From the IMG/VR virus record IMGVR_UViG_3300048818_000095, positions 1-39,685 of that record: DNA of 39,685 nucleotides. The stretch is one strand, 5' to 3'. The position numbers and the translations under genes are program-made. The DNA is from a virus. Positions 28,555 through 36,463 of the stretch are shown here, piece by piece (the stretch's first letter is position 1; each line of letters opens with the position of its first letter). A model generated the notes under the pieces. That model was given only the letters and a program-made list of their open reading frames with translations. It ran no database searches and was not told the origin of the DNA.

Positions 28555-29819
28555 ATGTTGAGATCCCCGCAAAGATGGCGCCGCTCTTCAAGCCGGCGCG
28601 ATTCAAGGTGGGCGTTGGCGGGCGCGGCGGGGTCAAGAGCTGGTCATTCGCTCGAGCGCTGCTGATCCTCGGCCGGAAGTGCCGGCTGCGCATCGCCTGC
28701 GGCCGCGAGACGATGCAATCGATCAAGGACAGCGTGCACCAGCTGCTCAAAGATCAGATCGAGCTGATGGAGCTGGCCTACTTCTATCGAGCTCTGCAGA
28801 CTGAAATCAAGGGTCTTAACGGGACGCAATTCACCTTCCACGGCCTGCGCGATCAGAGCATTCACAACATCAAGTCGCTCGAGGGCGCCGACATTCTCTG
28901 GGTCGAGGAAGCACAGAACGTCTCGAAGAAGTCGTGGACGACGGTGATCCCGACCGTTCGCAAGCCAGGCTCGGAGATCTGGGTCAGCTTCAACCCTGAG
29001 CTCGAATCCGACGACACGTACCAACGCTGGGTGGTTCATCCCCCGCCAGGAACGGTGCTGATTCCGACCAGCTTTCGCGACAATCCATTCCTCTCGAAAG
29101 AGATGAAGGACGACATCGATCACATGAAAGCCACCGATCCGGACGGTTACAACAACGTCTACGAAGGCCAGTGCAAACAGATCGTTGAGGGCGCGATCTA
29201 CAAAGAGCAGATCGTCGCGGCCCAGAAGGAAGGGCGCTTCTGCCGCGTGCCCTACGATGCAGCCCGGCCCGTCGACATCTTCTGGGATCTGGGCTTCGGT
29301 GATAACGTCTCGATCTGGTTCGCGCAGTCAATCGGCTTTGAATTCCGCCTGGTGGATTTCGTTTCCGACCACCTGAAGGACCTGAGTTTCTACTTCAAAG
29401 AGCTCGCCAGCCGGCCTTATGCCTATCGGACCTGCTGGCTTCCGCACGACGCGAGGGCTAAAACCCTCGCTGCCGGCGGCCGTTCGATTGAACAGCAGGT
29501 CTCCGCAGCCGGGTACAAGGTCAAGATCGTGCCCGGGCTTTCGATCGATGACGGGATTGCGGCGGCCCGCTCGATCTTCAATCGCTGCTGGTTCGACAAC
29601 GACAACTGCGCCGATGGCCTTCAGGCGCTGAAGCACTACCGCTACGAGTTCGATGAGGCGCTGGGGACGTTCAGGAAAGACCCGCTGCACGACTGGGCCT
29701 CTCACCCTGCTGATGCGTTCCGCTACTTCGCTGTAGCCATCAAGGAACCGCAGCGGCAGAAGGAAAAAGACGAAGAAAAAACACTGACCCGCGGCATGCA
29801 GCAGAGCTGGATGTCCTGA
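28551..29819 (+). CDS. terL: Large terminase subunit (PBSX/Terminase_3 type)
   Basis: The 422-residue product has a Walker A-like GGRGGVKS (23-30), a Walker B-like ILWVEEA (115-121) with the catalytic Glu, a coupling-type VSFNPE, and a nuclease half with DIFWDLGFGD and a late HDWASHPADAFRYF. The ATPase pumps DNA into the prohead and the nuclease cuts the concatemer. The family and the small-subunit type suggest headful packaging, which fits a circularly closing contig. ATG overlaps terS. Confidence 0.88.
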   Translation: MNVEIPAKMAPLFKPARFKVGVGGRGGVKSWSFARALLILGRKCRLRIACGRETMQSIKDSVHQLLKDQIELMELAYFYRALQTEIKGLNGTQFTFHGLRDQSIHNIKSLEGADILWVEEAQNVSKKSWTTVIPTVRKPGSEIWVSFNPELESDDTYQRWVVHPPPGTVLIPTSFRDNPFLSKEMKDDIDHMKATDPDGYNNVYEGQCKQIVEGAIYKEQIVAAQKEGRFCRVPYDAARPVDIFWDLGFGDNVSIWFAQSIGFEFRLVDFVSDHLKDLSFYFKELASRPYAYRTCWLPHDARAKTLAAGGRSIEQQVSAAGYKVKIVPGLSIDDGIAAARSIFNRCWFDNDNCADGLQALKHYRYEFDEALGTFRKDPLHDWASHPADAFRYFAVAIKEPQRQKEKDEEKTLTRGMQQSWMS

Positions 29820-29830
29820 AGGAGACAAGC

Positions 29831-30160
29831 ATGGGCGAAATGAAAACAGCAACCAGCGCACCGCAGGAAAAAGGCGCGCCTCGCGGCCCGATCAGCATGA
29901 AGAACGTGCGGCACATCGAGATCCACCCTCAGATGGGCGGCGGCTATCGCATCGAGCACCACATGAACAACAGTGGCTCCGGCCCATATCAGTCCCCGCG
30001 GATGAAGAACGTGGGCGCCGACTCGCCTGAAGCAGCCCACATCGCAGGTCTTCTCGGACATGCCAAGGAAGAGCCGGGCGGCAAAGAGGGCGAAGAGGGC
30101 GAGCAGGAGAAAACCAGCAAGCCTGGCCGCGCCGAGGGCGATGAGGAAGGCGAAGAGTAG
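29831..30160 (+). CDS. Hypothetical 109-residue acidic-tailed protein
   Basis: AAGGAGA precedes the ATG. The middle (IEIHPQMGGGYRIEHHM) is a short beta-type motif and the tail is a run of Glu and Gly (GEEGEQEK). No family assigned. Small proteins of this layout often follow terL in podoviruses. Its stop abuts the next ATG. Confidence 0.58.
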   Translation: MGEMKTATSAPQEKGAPRGPISMKNVRHIEIHPQMGGGYRIEHHMNNSGSGPYQSPRMKNVGADSPEAAHIAGLLGHAKEEPGGKEGEEGEQEKTSKPGRAEGDEEGEE

Positions 30161-30262
30161 ATGAAGCTCCGCGACATCGACTGGCCGGTCGTTCTCGTGA
30201 TCGCCACGGCCGTCGCCGTCATCGGCGCGATCGCGGCTTTCGTGCTCAGGAGCCTTAAGTAA
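30161..30262 (+). CDS. 33-residue single-span membrane peptide
   Basis: ATG directly follows the previous TAG. The sequence is a short charged N-terminus (MKLRDIDW), one hydrophobic helix (9-28, Val/Ala/Ile) and a basic end (RSLK). The stop overlaps the next ATG (TAATG). GAGGAAGG lies upstream. Start-stop coupling on both sides supports a real gene despite its size. Confidence 0.55.
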   Translation: MKLRDIDWPVVLVIATAVAVIGAIAAFVLRSLK

Positions 30263-30462
30263 TGCCCTGGGCCCCGTCGGATGCCACCGGCCACCAGAAG
30301 AAGGCCAAGTCCGCTGTCTCCAAACGACAGTGGAGTGATGTCGCCAATTCCGTCCTCAAGCGCACCGGGGATGAAGGACAAGCAGTACGTGAAGCGAACG
30401 GAGTGATCGCACGCCGCGGCGTTCCCCTCAAAAATCTGATGCGGCATCGGAGAAAACTATGA
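30262..30462 (+). CDS. Hypothetical 66-residue basic protein
   Basis: The product carries KRQWSDVANSVLKRTGDEGQ and an AVREANGVI helix, a pattern common in small phage and bacterial proteins of unknown role. Basic overall (14 Lys/Arg). Coupled to both neighbours by overlapping stops and starts. Confidence 0.58.
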   Translation: MPWAPSDATGHQKKAKSAVSKRQWSDVANSVLKRTGDEGQAVREANGVIARRGVPLKNLMRHRRKL

Positions 30463-31178
30463 CCGCTGAAGATATCGTCCAAAGGCTCGCCGTGCATCCC
30501 GAGCCCCTGCAGTATTCAACCCAGCGCTGCGCCCTCTGCAACATGCATGCGGACGGTACGGGCCAAAACCATGACCCGCTTTGCGCGTGGCGCCTGGCGA
30601 AAGAATATGTGACGCCTGGCTTGACGAAGGCAGTCGTGCTCACCCATCCGGGCGCGCAGATCGTCGGCCCGATCGCACCAAAGGGCACGGTCTATGTCGA
30701 CAAAAACGGGGAGCCCAAGGGCGTCAGCGACGGGATCAAGATCGTTGCGATCGACGTCGAGCTCACGCCAGTCTTCGAAGAGGCTGCAGGCAGCGGCACA
30801 GGACGTTGGGGCGATGGAGCGGAGAACTGGACGCAGACCGGCGATGGAAGCGATTATCCAGGCTCGTATGGAGTCGGACCTGTTCCGGTCGGTGGCCCTG
30901 TGCCTCTCGTCGGCGCGCATGTTCCGGTTGGCTCAGACGGTCAGCCGCTGAAGCGGTTCGTGCCATTCTCCGAGCCCGAATCAGGGCTGCAGGGGGTCGC
31001 CAACGAATCCGGACTGCAAGGGGTCGCCACAGTCCAACAGCCGGCGACGGTTGTCGGAGGCGCGCAGGCACGTGTGCCACTCGCCTCTCAGGAGCCGAGT
31101 GCCGCGGTCCCTACCGAACCGTTCGCCTCTGTCTCTGGCGTCTCGTCTGAGGGAGCGCCCCAAGCCAATCATAACTAG
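30459..31178 (+). CDS. Hypothetical 239-residue protein with repeats
   Basis: The N-terminal 80 residues include a three-Cys segment (CALCNMHADGTGQNHDPLC) that may bind metal. A beta-like middle follows, then a Gly/Pro/Val-rich tail with a tandem repeat SGLQGVA-NE-SGLQGVA. The stop lies within a 19-base inverted repeat. It is the last gene before the head genes proper. No family recognised. Confidence 0.55.
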   Translation: MTAEDIVQRLAVHPEPLQYSTQRCALCNMHADGTGQNHDPLCAWRLAKEYVTPGLTKAVVLTHPGAQIVGPIAPKGTVYVDKNGEPKGVSDGIKIVAIDVELTPVFEEAAGSGTGRWGDGAENWTQTGDGSDYPGSYGVGPVPVGGPVPLVGAHVPVGSDGQPLKRFVPFSEPESGLQGVANESGLQGVATVQQPATVVGGAQARVPLASQEPSAAVPTEPFASVSGVSSEGAPQANHN

Positions 31179-31189
31179 CCGCTAGTTAT
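31171..31189. promoter_or_regulatory. Near-perfect palindrome over a stop codon
   Basis: ATAACTAGC (31171-31179) and GCTAGTTAT (31181-31189) are perfect inverted copies around a single base. The TAG of the upstream gene lies within it. It is followed at once by a GC-rich hairpin and a direct repeat, so this short gap is densely structured. Confidence 0.55.
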
Positions 31190-31192
31190 AGC

Positions 31193-31227
31193 GCGCCCGG
31201 GATTCTTTTCATTCCCCTCCCGGGCGC
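31193..31227 (+). terminator. GC-rich hairpin, possible terminator
   Basis: GCGCCCGGG (31193-31201) pairs with CCCGGGCGC (31219-31227), and an inner A-T pair makes ten pairs. The loop is T/C-rich. Only two Ts follow, so termination may be weak or factor-dependent. Confidence 0.5.
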
Positions 31228-31259
31228 TTCCACGCATAGGAAGGTAGATTCCACGCATA
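31228..31259. promoter_or_regulatory. Paired 11-bp direct repeat, 21-bp period
   Basis: TTCCACGCATA occurs at 31228-31238 and 31249-31259. The 21-base period is two helical turns, so both copies face the same side of DNA, as expected for a regulator site. A short inverted repeat GATTAC-TTT-GTAATC (31272-31286) follows. All lie upstream of the next gene and may control the head operon. I see no good -10/-35 pair. Confidence 0.5.
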
Positions 31260-31303
31260 AATCCTGACCACGATTACTTTGTAATCCAACGAGGAGAACA
31301 ACC

Positions 31304-31714
31304 ATGGCTAACGCAACAGCAGGGGGAGCGCAGGCAATTCCCCACCAGGGCGCATTCGATGCGAGCGCAATCAAGGATATTCAGGACACGACCTGCAACG
31401 GCGCGTTCACGGTGCTGAGTGGAGCAGCGGACCAGGTGCCGTTCCCGGGAAATGTTGAGGTGAACACCGCCGGCGTCGACGCGATGCTCCTGAATCAACC
31501 CATCGCCGGGCCGCAACCCCTTGGCGACGACGGCAAGAGCATCTTGATTATCAGCAACACCGCCAACGCGCACACCATAACCTGCGCAGCGAACGGGATC
31601 ATCAACGCAAAGCATTTGCTTACCTTTGCCGCCAACAAAGGCAGCGCCATTGAGCTCATCGCCATGGCCGGCCTCTGGGTTCCGACACTGAATGTTGGTA
31701 TCACGGTCAGCTAA
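31304..31714 (+). CDS. Putative virion decoration-type protein
   Basis: CGAGGAG lies upstream. The 136-residue product is beta-rich, with two Cys and a smooth hydrophobic pattern (SILIISNTANAHTITC, LLTFAANKGSAIELIAMAG). It has no signal peptide. It is the first gene after the regulatory stretch and directly upstream of the GroES-portal string, so a capsid surface protein is plausible. Family not recognised. Confidence 0.52.
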   Translation: MANATAGGAQAIPHQGAFDASAIKDIQDTTCNGAFTVLSGAADQVPFPGNVEVNTAGVDAMLLNQPIAGPQPLGDDGKSILIISNTANAHTITCAANGIINAKHLLTFAANKGSAIELIAMAGLWVPTLNVGITVS

Positions 31715-31918
31715 ATGGACATCCTTGTGCAAGACAAGAGGTCCGCGCGACTGGCTGATATCGAAGCCGGACTCTCCGAAGAATTCAAAGCAGCGCTTTT
31801 ATCGGAGACGGAGCGCGTTTGCGGCAGAAACTATGCCCTCATCCCTGCATTCCGGCGTGAATGGCTGCTGGCTTACGAGCGCCTCGCAGGAGGGAAGAAG
31901 CTGAATGAATCTGGCTAA
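31715..31918 (+). CDS. Hypothetical 67-residue protein
   Basis: ATG follows the upstream TAA directly. The product is a charged helical protein (LADIEAGLSEEFKAALL, REWLLAYERLAGG). Its end overlaps the GroES-like start by 14 bases and contains that gene's ribosome site (GGAGGG). No family recognised. Confidence 0.55.
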   Translation: MDILVQDKRSARLADIEAGLSEEFKAALLSETERVCGRNYALIPAFRREWLLAYERLAGGKKLNESG

Positions 31919-32270
31919 CCTGCAGCCCCTTCACGACCGCATCCTGGTCAAAATACTTCCAGATGCGCCGAGTGCCACGATCATCATCCCGGGCATCGCC
32001 GAAGAGCGATCGCACCGCGGCGTGGTCGTGGCAGCCGGCCCGGGAGTGCGTGACAAGAAGGGCAAGCGGCGGCCTCTGGATGTCCAGCCCGGCGATGAGA
32101 TTCGTTTCTCGCTCCACGACCTGGAGGACGGCGAGTACACCCTGATCCGTCAGGGAGACGTGTTCGGGTTCGTGAAGCTTCCCCGCCCTTACTGTCCTTA
32201 TCGAGAAGAAGTCGATGTCGACTTCCAATGCGATTGCGTGGGGACCTGTAAGCGAGTCGACGACATCTGA
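31905..32270 (+). CDS. groES-like: GroES-like cochaperonin with Cys-rich tail
   Basis: The first 92 residues match Cpn10: LQPLHDRILVK at 6-16, a mobile loop with the hydrophobic tripeptide III (26-28) that docks on GroEL, RGVVVAAGPG, RPLDVQPGDEIRF and GDVFGFV at the end. The C-terminal 25 residues are an extension with four Cys (97, 109, 111, 115), not found in GroES, perhaps for metal binding. Phage Cpn10 proteins such as T4 gp31 replace host GroES to fold the coat. Its place beside the portal gene supports head assembly. The stop overlaps the portal start. Confidence 0.85.
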   Translation: MNLANLQPLHDRILVKILPDAPSATIIIPGIAEERSHRGVVVAAGPGVRDKKGKRRPLDVQPGDEIRFSLHDLEDGEYTLIRQGDVFGFVKLPRPYCPYREEVDVDFQCDCVGTCKRVDDI

Positions 32271-34420
32271 TGGCCGAGAAGACCGAAGACGAGAAAAAGG
32301 TCGACACGCGAGCATTCCTCGCCAAGGCCCACGCACGCTTCAAGCTCTGCGCCGACGCAGAGGCCGAGAACCGCAAGAAAGCCCTCGAGGATCTGAAGTT
32401 CGCGAAGCTCTCCGAGCAGTGGCCGGCCGACATTCAGACCCAACGCTCTGCAGACGGGACGCCCTGCCTCACGCTGAATCAGCTCGGGAAATTCATCCGC
32501 CAGGTGTGCAACGAACAGCGCCAGCAGCGCCCGGCAATTCAAGTCAATCCGGTCGGCGATGGAGCCGACAAGGAAACGGCCCAAGTCATTCAGGGCATGA
32601 TCCGGCACATCGAGGTCAACTCCGAGGCCGAGATCGCCGACGATGTCGCTTTCGACTTTGCCGTGACGACGGGTGGCCCGGGCTGGATCCGCGCGGTCAC
32701 TGAATACGCGGACGATGATACCGAGGATCAGGAGATCTTTCTTCGGCCGGTTTCGAACTCCTTCACCGTCTACATCGACCCCCGCGCAGAGAAGCCTAAC
32801 CGGGAAGACGCGAAATTCCTCTTCGTCATCGAAGACATGCCGGTCGAGGGCTTCAAAGACGAGTATCCCGACTCCGGGCTCGCCAGCCTGAGCGACTTTC
32901 AAAGCATCGGCGACGCGCCGCCGCAATGGCTCACCAAAGAGACGATCCGGGTCGCCGAGTACTTCTGGTGCGAGGAGAAAAAGCAGAAGCAAGAGGGAAA
33001 GAAGCGCGAGAAGATCGTCCGCACGTGGCACTGGTCGAAGATCACCGCGATCGACATCCTTGACGAGCGGGACCTCAAAGGCAAATACCACCCCTTTTTC
33101 CCGGTTTACGCCGAGGAAACCAACGTCAACGGGAAACGCCACTACAAGGGCCTGGTGCGCGACGCCATGGACCCGCAGCGCCAGTACAACTATCACGCCT
33201 CCGCGGCGACCGAGGCCATCGGGATCGGGACCAAAGCCCCCTGGCTGATCGCTGACGACCAGGTCGAGGGCTTCGAAGATTCGTGGAAGCAGGCGAACGT
33301 TCGCAAACTCGCATTCCTGAAGTACCACTATGTTCAGGGCGCTGACCCTCCCACGCGCAACTCAGCCGAGCCACCGATCCAGGCGATGATGCTGATGGTT
33401 CATCAGGCTGGCGAAGACCTGATGAGCTCGACCGGGCTCTACAACCCAAGCCTGGGCAAGCAGCAGAGCCCCGACGAGAGCGGAAAAGCGATCCTTGCGC
33501 AGCAGCAGCAGGGCGACATCGCCACGCTCAACTATAGTGACAATCTGAAGCGGACAAAGAAGCAGATCGGGAAGTATCTGATCGACCAGATCCCGCACGT
33601 TTACGACGCGCCGCGGATCCAGCGCATCATCAAGCCCGACGAGACGATCCAGCACGTTGGCGTGTTCAACTCCGCAACGACCAAGATGTCTCCGGACGAG
33701 GCAAAGGACTCGCTCGAGGATGAGGCGATCGAGAAGGTCTTCGATATCGGCGTCGGCCGCTATGACGTCGTCGTCGACATCGGCCCCACCTATCAGACCA
33801 AGCGCAAGGAAGCCTCGGCGACCCAGCTCGAACTGATGAAGGAAGTTCCCATCGTTCAGCAGGCAGCGCCGGATCTGATCATCCGCAACATGGACATTCC
33901 GGGCGCCGATGCGATCGCGGACCGGGTCAAGATGATGCTGCCACCGCAGCTGCTGCAGGCCGAGGGTAATGACCCCCAGGCAACGGTCCAGAAGCTTCAG
34001 TCTCAACTCGGGACGCTCACTCAGCAGCATCAGGCCGCGGCGCAGCTCATCCAGCAGCAGCAGCAAACGATCCAAGGCAAGCAGGTCGAGACGCAGGGCA
34101 AGATCACCGTTGCGCAGATTGAAGCAGGCCTCAAGCAGCGCATGTTCCAGATGGAGCAGGAGGCGAAGATCGTCATCGCGCAGATTGAAGCAAAGACTCA
34201 AAACGCCGAGCAGCGGGCTACGGAAACCATGCAGGTCTGGGCAGAGTTGCACGGCTCGGCCCATGACATGGCGATGAGCCAGCAGCAGCACCAGCAGGCG
34301 CTCGAGCAGGGCCAGCAGCAGGCCGTGAATCAGAGTCAGCAATCCAGCCAGGACGCGGACCAGTCGATGGCGCAACAGGCGGCGCAGCCGCAACCGGAAC
34401 CGACAGGAGCAGCACAATGA
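32270..34420 (+). CDS. Portal protein (P22 gp1-like)
   Basis: The 716-residue product matches P22 gp1 in length (725) and in motif order: a helical N-terminus, PCLTLNQLGKFIRQV, a central WHWSKITAIDIL region, the ring-core segment YNYHASAATEAIGIG followed by KAPWLIADDQVEG, then QQQGDIATLNYSDNLKRTK. A long Gln-rich coiled tail (about residues 575-716) may form the barrel that extends into the capsid. The portal is the DNA channel at one vertex and contacts terminase and gp4. ATG overlaps the upstream TGA; the stop overlaps the next ATG. Confidence 0.88.
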   Translation: MAEKTEDEKKVDTRAFLAKAHARFKLCADAEAENRKKALEDLKFAKLSEQWPADIQTQRSADGTPCLTLNQLGKFIRQVCNEQRQQRPAIQVNPVGDGADKETAQVIQGMIRHIEVNSEAEIADDVAFDFAVTTGGPGWIRAVTEYADDDTEDQEIFLRPVSNSFTVYIDPRAEKPNREDAKFLFVIEDMPVEGFKDEYPDSGLASLSDFQSIGDAPPQWLTKETIRVAEYFWCEEKKQKQEGKKREKIVRTWHWSKITAIDILDERDLKGKYHPFFPVYAEETNVNGKRHYKGLVRDAMDPQRQYNYHASAATEAIGIGTKAPWLIADDQVEGFEDSWKQANVRKLAFLKYHYVQGADPPTRNSAEPPIQAMMLMVHQAGEDLMSSTGLYNPSLGKQQSPDESGKAILAQQQQGDIATLNYSDNLKRTKKQIGKYLIDQIPHVYDAPRIQRIIKPDETIQHVGVFNSATTKMSPDEAKDSLEDEAIEKVFDIGVGRYDVVVDIGPTYQTKRKEASATQLELMKEVPIVQQAAPDLIIRNMDIPGADAIADRVKMMLPPQLLQAEGNDPQATVQKLQSQLGTLTQQHQAAAQLIQQQQQTIQGKQVETQGKITVAQIEAGLKQRMFQMEQEAKIVIAQIEAKTQNAEQRATETMQVWAELHGSAHDMAMSQQQHQQALEQGQQQAVNQSQQSSQDADQSMAQQAAQPQPEPTGAAQ

Positions 34421-35487
34421 CGAAACCGACCATCTCGCAACTCGAGGAACTCCTCGATCGTTCGGAGAATAGCTGGGATCGCGACGAACAGGAGATCGAG
34501 ATCCTCCCGAACGGCGAGATCCGCGCCAAGGGCGGCGGCGCTGCAGAGGGCGTGAAACCGCTCACCTTCCGCGAGAACCTGGGCGGCGAGTACGGCCTCA
34601 GAAAGGCTGCAAAGTTAGCATTTGCTGCATTGCTGATCTTTGCAGCATCGATCTGTGCTCATGCGCAGCAGTCCGACATCAGCCTCGGGCCAGCCTATCT
34701 GACCGCAGCCTGCACCAATGCGAACACGACCTGCGACACGGCCAACGTTCCGACATTCGGGCCCAATGGCTCAGTGCTCGGGCCGGCGACGCTCGAGGGC
34801 TCGACACAGGGCTACGGCCTGGTCGAGATCACCGTCAACGGCGTCTCGAACGCAGTCGGCTCGACCATCCTCTTCGAGTTCTCGGATGATGGCGGAACGT
34901 CCTGGTACACGAATACCTGCACGCGATCGGACGCCGCGATCCAGGAGATCAGCGAAGCGGTTCCAACTACGACCTATCGGGCCTGGGATTGCGCGGTGGG
35001 CGCAGCGACCAGGTTCCGGGTGCGCCAGTCGGCCATCAGCTCAGGGCAACTCGTCATCCGGGCGACGCTTACCGCGGGCCTCGAGGAGCCGGCGCCCACG
35101 GTCCAGCTCAGCCTGTCTGGCTCGAGCGGCAGCAATCCCTGCTGGAACCCGCACGCGAATCTGCAGTTCCTGTCCTTCAACACGTCAGGGACGTCTGCCA
35201 CGCAGATCATCGCCGCCAGCGGTACCACGAAGATTTATGTTTGCTCGTTCCTGCTCGTTCCCACCAGCGGAACGACGCCCACCTTCGGGCTGGTTACCGG
35301 CACGGGCACAAACTGCGCCGGCGGGCAGACTGTCTTAGTCCCGGCGTTCGCGACAACGACCGCTGGGGCCCTGTTTAACGCAACGACCAATCCAGTTGCA
35401 CTCACGCCCGCCGGCGGCGCGGTCTGCTATCTCGATGGCGGAACCACCCCTGTGCAGGCGGTCATTCTGACTTACGTCCAGCAATAA
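34417..35487 (+). CDS. Fusion: short phage domain, signal-like helix, Cys-rich domain
   Basis: The 356-residue frame has two unlike parts. Residues 1-58 (TISQLEELLDRSENSW, IEILPNGEIRAKG, LTFRENLGGEYG) look like a complete small phage protein that usually ends there. Residues 61-83 then read as a Sec signal (LRKAAKLAFAALLIFAA ... AHA, cleavage before QQ). The rest is a beta-rich domain with nine or more Cys (TAACTNANTTC, TNTCTRS, NPCWNP, VCYLD). There is no start codon before the signal-like part, though AGAAAGG lies at 34600. The C-terminal domain is built for an oxidising compartment. It lies between portal and scaffold. Confidence 0.6.
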   Translation: MTKPTISQLEELLDRSENSWDRDEQEIEILPNGEIRAKGGGAAEGVKPLTFRENLGGEYGLRKAAKLAFAALLIFAASICAHAQQSDISLGPAYLTAACTNANTTCDTANVPTFGPNGSVLGPATLEGSTQGYGLVEITVNGVSNAVGSTILFEFSDDGGTSWYTNTCTRSDAAIQEISEAVPTTTYRAWDCAVGAATRFRVRQSAISSGQLVIRATLTAGLEEPAPTVQLSLSGSSGSNPCWNPHANLQFLSFNTSGTSATQIIAASGTTKIYVCSFLLVPTSGTTPTFGLVTGTGTNCAGGQTVLVPAFATTTAGALFNATTNPVALTPAGGAVCYLDGGTTPVQAVILTYVQQ

Positions 35488-35541
35488 CTGATTCAGAAGT
35501 CATTGACTCTCGAATCACGATCCCAATGGAGAGAAAATTCC

Positions 35542-36444
35542 ATGCCTGACAAAGTAGTGACCCTCGCCTCGACGACGTCCTCCCAAGCGGAACTTGAACA
35601 TGCGGCCAGTGAAAACTGGCGCACTCCCTATGTTCCGCCCACGGAAGAGACGCCTGCAGGCACCGAGTCTTCGAACCCCGAAGGCAAAAGCGCGACCGAG
35701 TCGGAAACGGTTCCAGCAGAGCAGAAAACGGAGAAGAAGACAGACCCCACTCCCGAGTCCAAAAACGGATGGCAAAAGCGCGTGGATCGCCTCACGGCGC
35801 GCAACAAATCGATCGAAACCGAGAACGCCACACTCAGAGCTCAGCTTGACGAAGTAAAACGCAGCCCGGCAGCGCCCAAGCAAGACCCCGCCGCCCCTGC
35901 CCCCAAGCCAGCTCCGACTGCAGGACCCAAGCTCGCGGATTTCGCCACTGCTGAAGAATGGGCCGACGCCCGGGCAGACTGGCAGCGAACCCAAGAGCGT
36001 CAGCGTGAGGAATCGACCAACACAGACAAGGAAATCCGTCAGACCTGGGATGCGCACAACAGCCGAATCTCCGAGGCTCGCGCCAAGTACGACGACTTCG
36101 ATGAGGTCGCGCAGACGTTTGGGAATATCGAAATCCCCCAGAGCGCTGCAATGGCCATCATCGAACAGCCGAACTCAGCCGACGTCGCCTATTACCTCGC
36201 CACCCACCAGGAAGAAGCCAAGAAGCTCGCAGGTCTGCGACCCATGCAGCAGATCGCCGCGATCGTCAAGATTTCCGACAAGGTGGCTGCGCCGGTGATC
36301 CCTGCTCCTGCAAAACCGAAGCCCGCATCGCAAGCCCCCGCGCCCATCAAGCCGGTCGGCGGCGCTGCCACTGGATCAACGACCGACCTCGGCTCGATGT
36401 CCTATCAGGATTACAAAAAGGCTCGAACCAACGGCCATCATTGA
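35542..36444 (+). CDS. Scaffolding protein (P22 gp8-like)
   Basis: Start at ATG 35542 with GGAGAG eight bases upstream. The 300-residue product equals P22 gp8 in length (303). It is acidic and Pro/Ala/Lys-rich at the N-terminus, has a coiled-coil (RLTARNKSIETENATLRAQL) at about 90-110 and a helical C-terminus. It has low sequence conservation, so the call rests on its place between portal and coat and on composition. It would guide procapsid assembly and then leave. Confidence 0.75.
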   Translation: MPDKVVTLASTTSSQAELEHAASENWRTPYVPPTEETPAGTESSNPEGKSATESETVPAEQKTEKKTDPTPESKNGWQKRVDRLTARNKSIETENATLRAQLDEVKRSPAAPKQDPAAPAPKPAPTAGPKLADFATAEEWADARADWQRTQERQREESTNTDKEIRQTWDAHNSRISEARAKYDDFDEVAQTFGNIEIPQSAAMAIIEQPNSADVAYYLATHQEEAKKLAGLRPMQQIAAIVKISDKVAAPVIPAPAKPKPASQAPAPIKPVGGAATGSTTDLGSMSYQDYKKARTNGHH

Positions 36445-36463
36445 TCGGCTCTAGGAGACGACC

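Noticed and set aside
32198-33328. Long minus-strand open frame under the portal gene
   Set aside because: The portal protein on the plus strand is well supported. The antisense product has no recognisable domain and a biased composition expected of a shadow frame.
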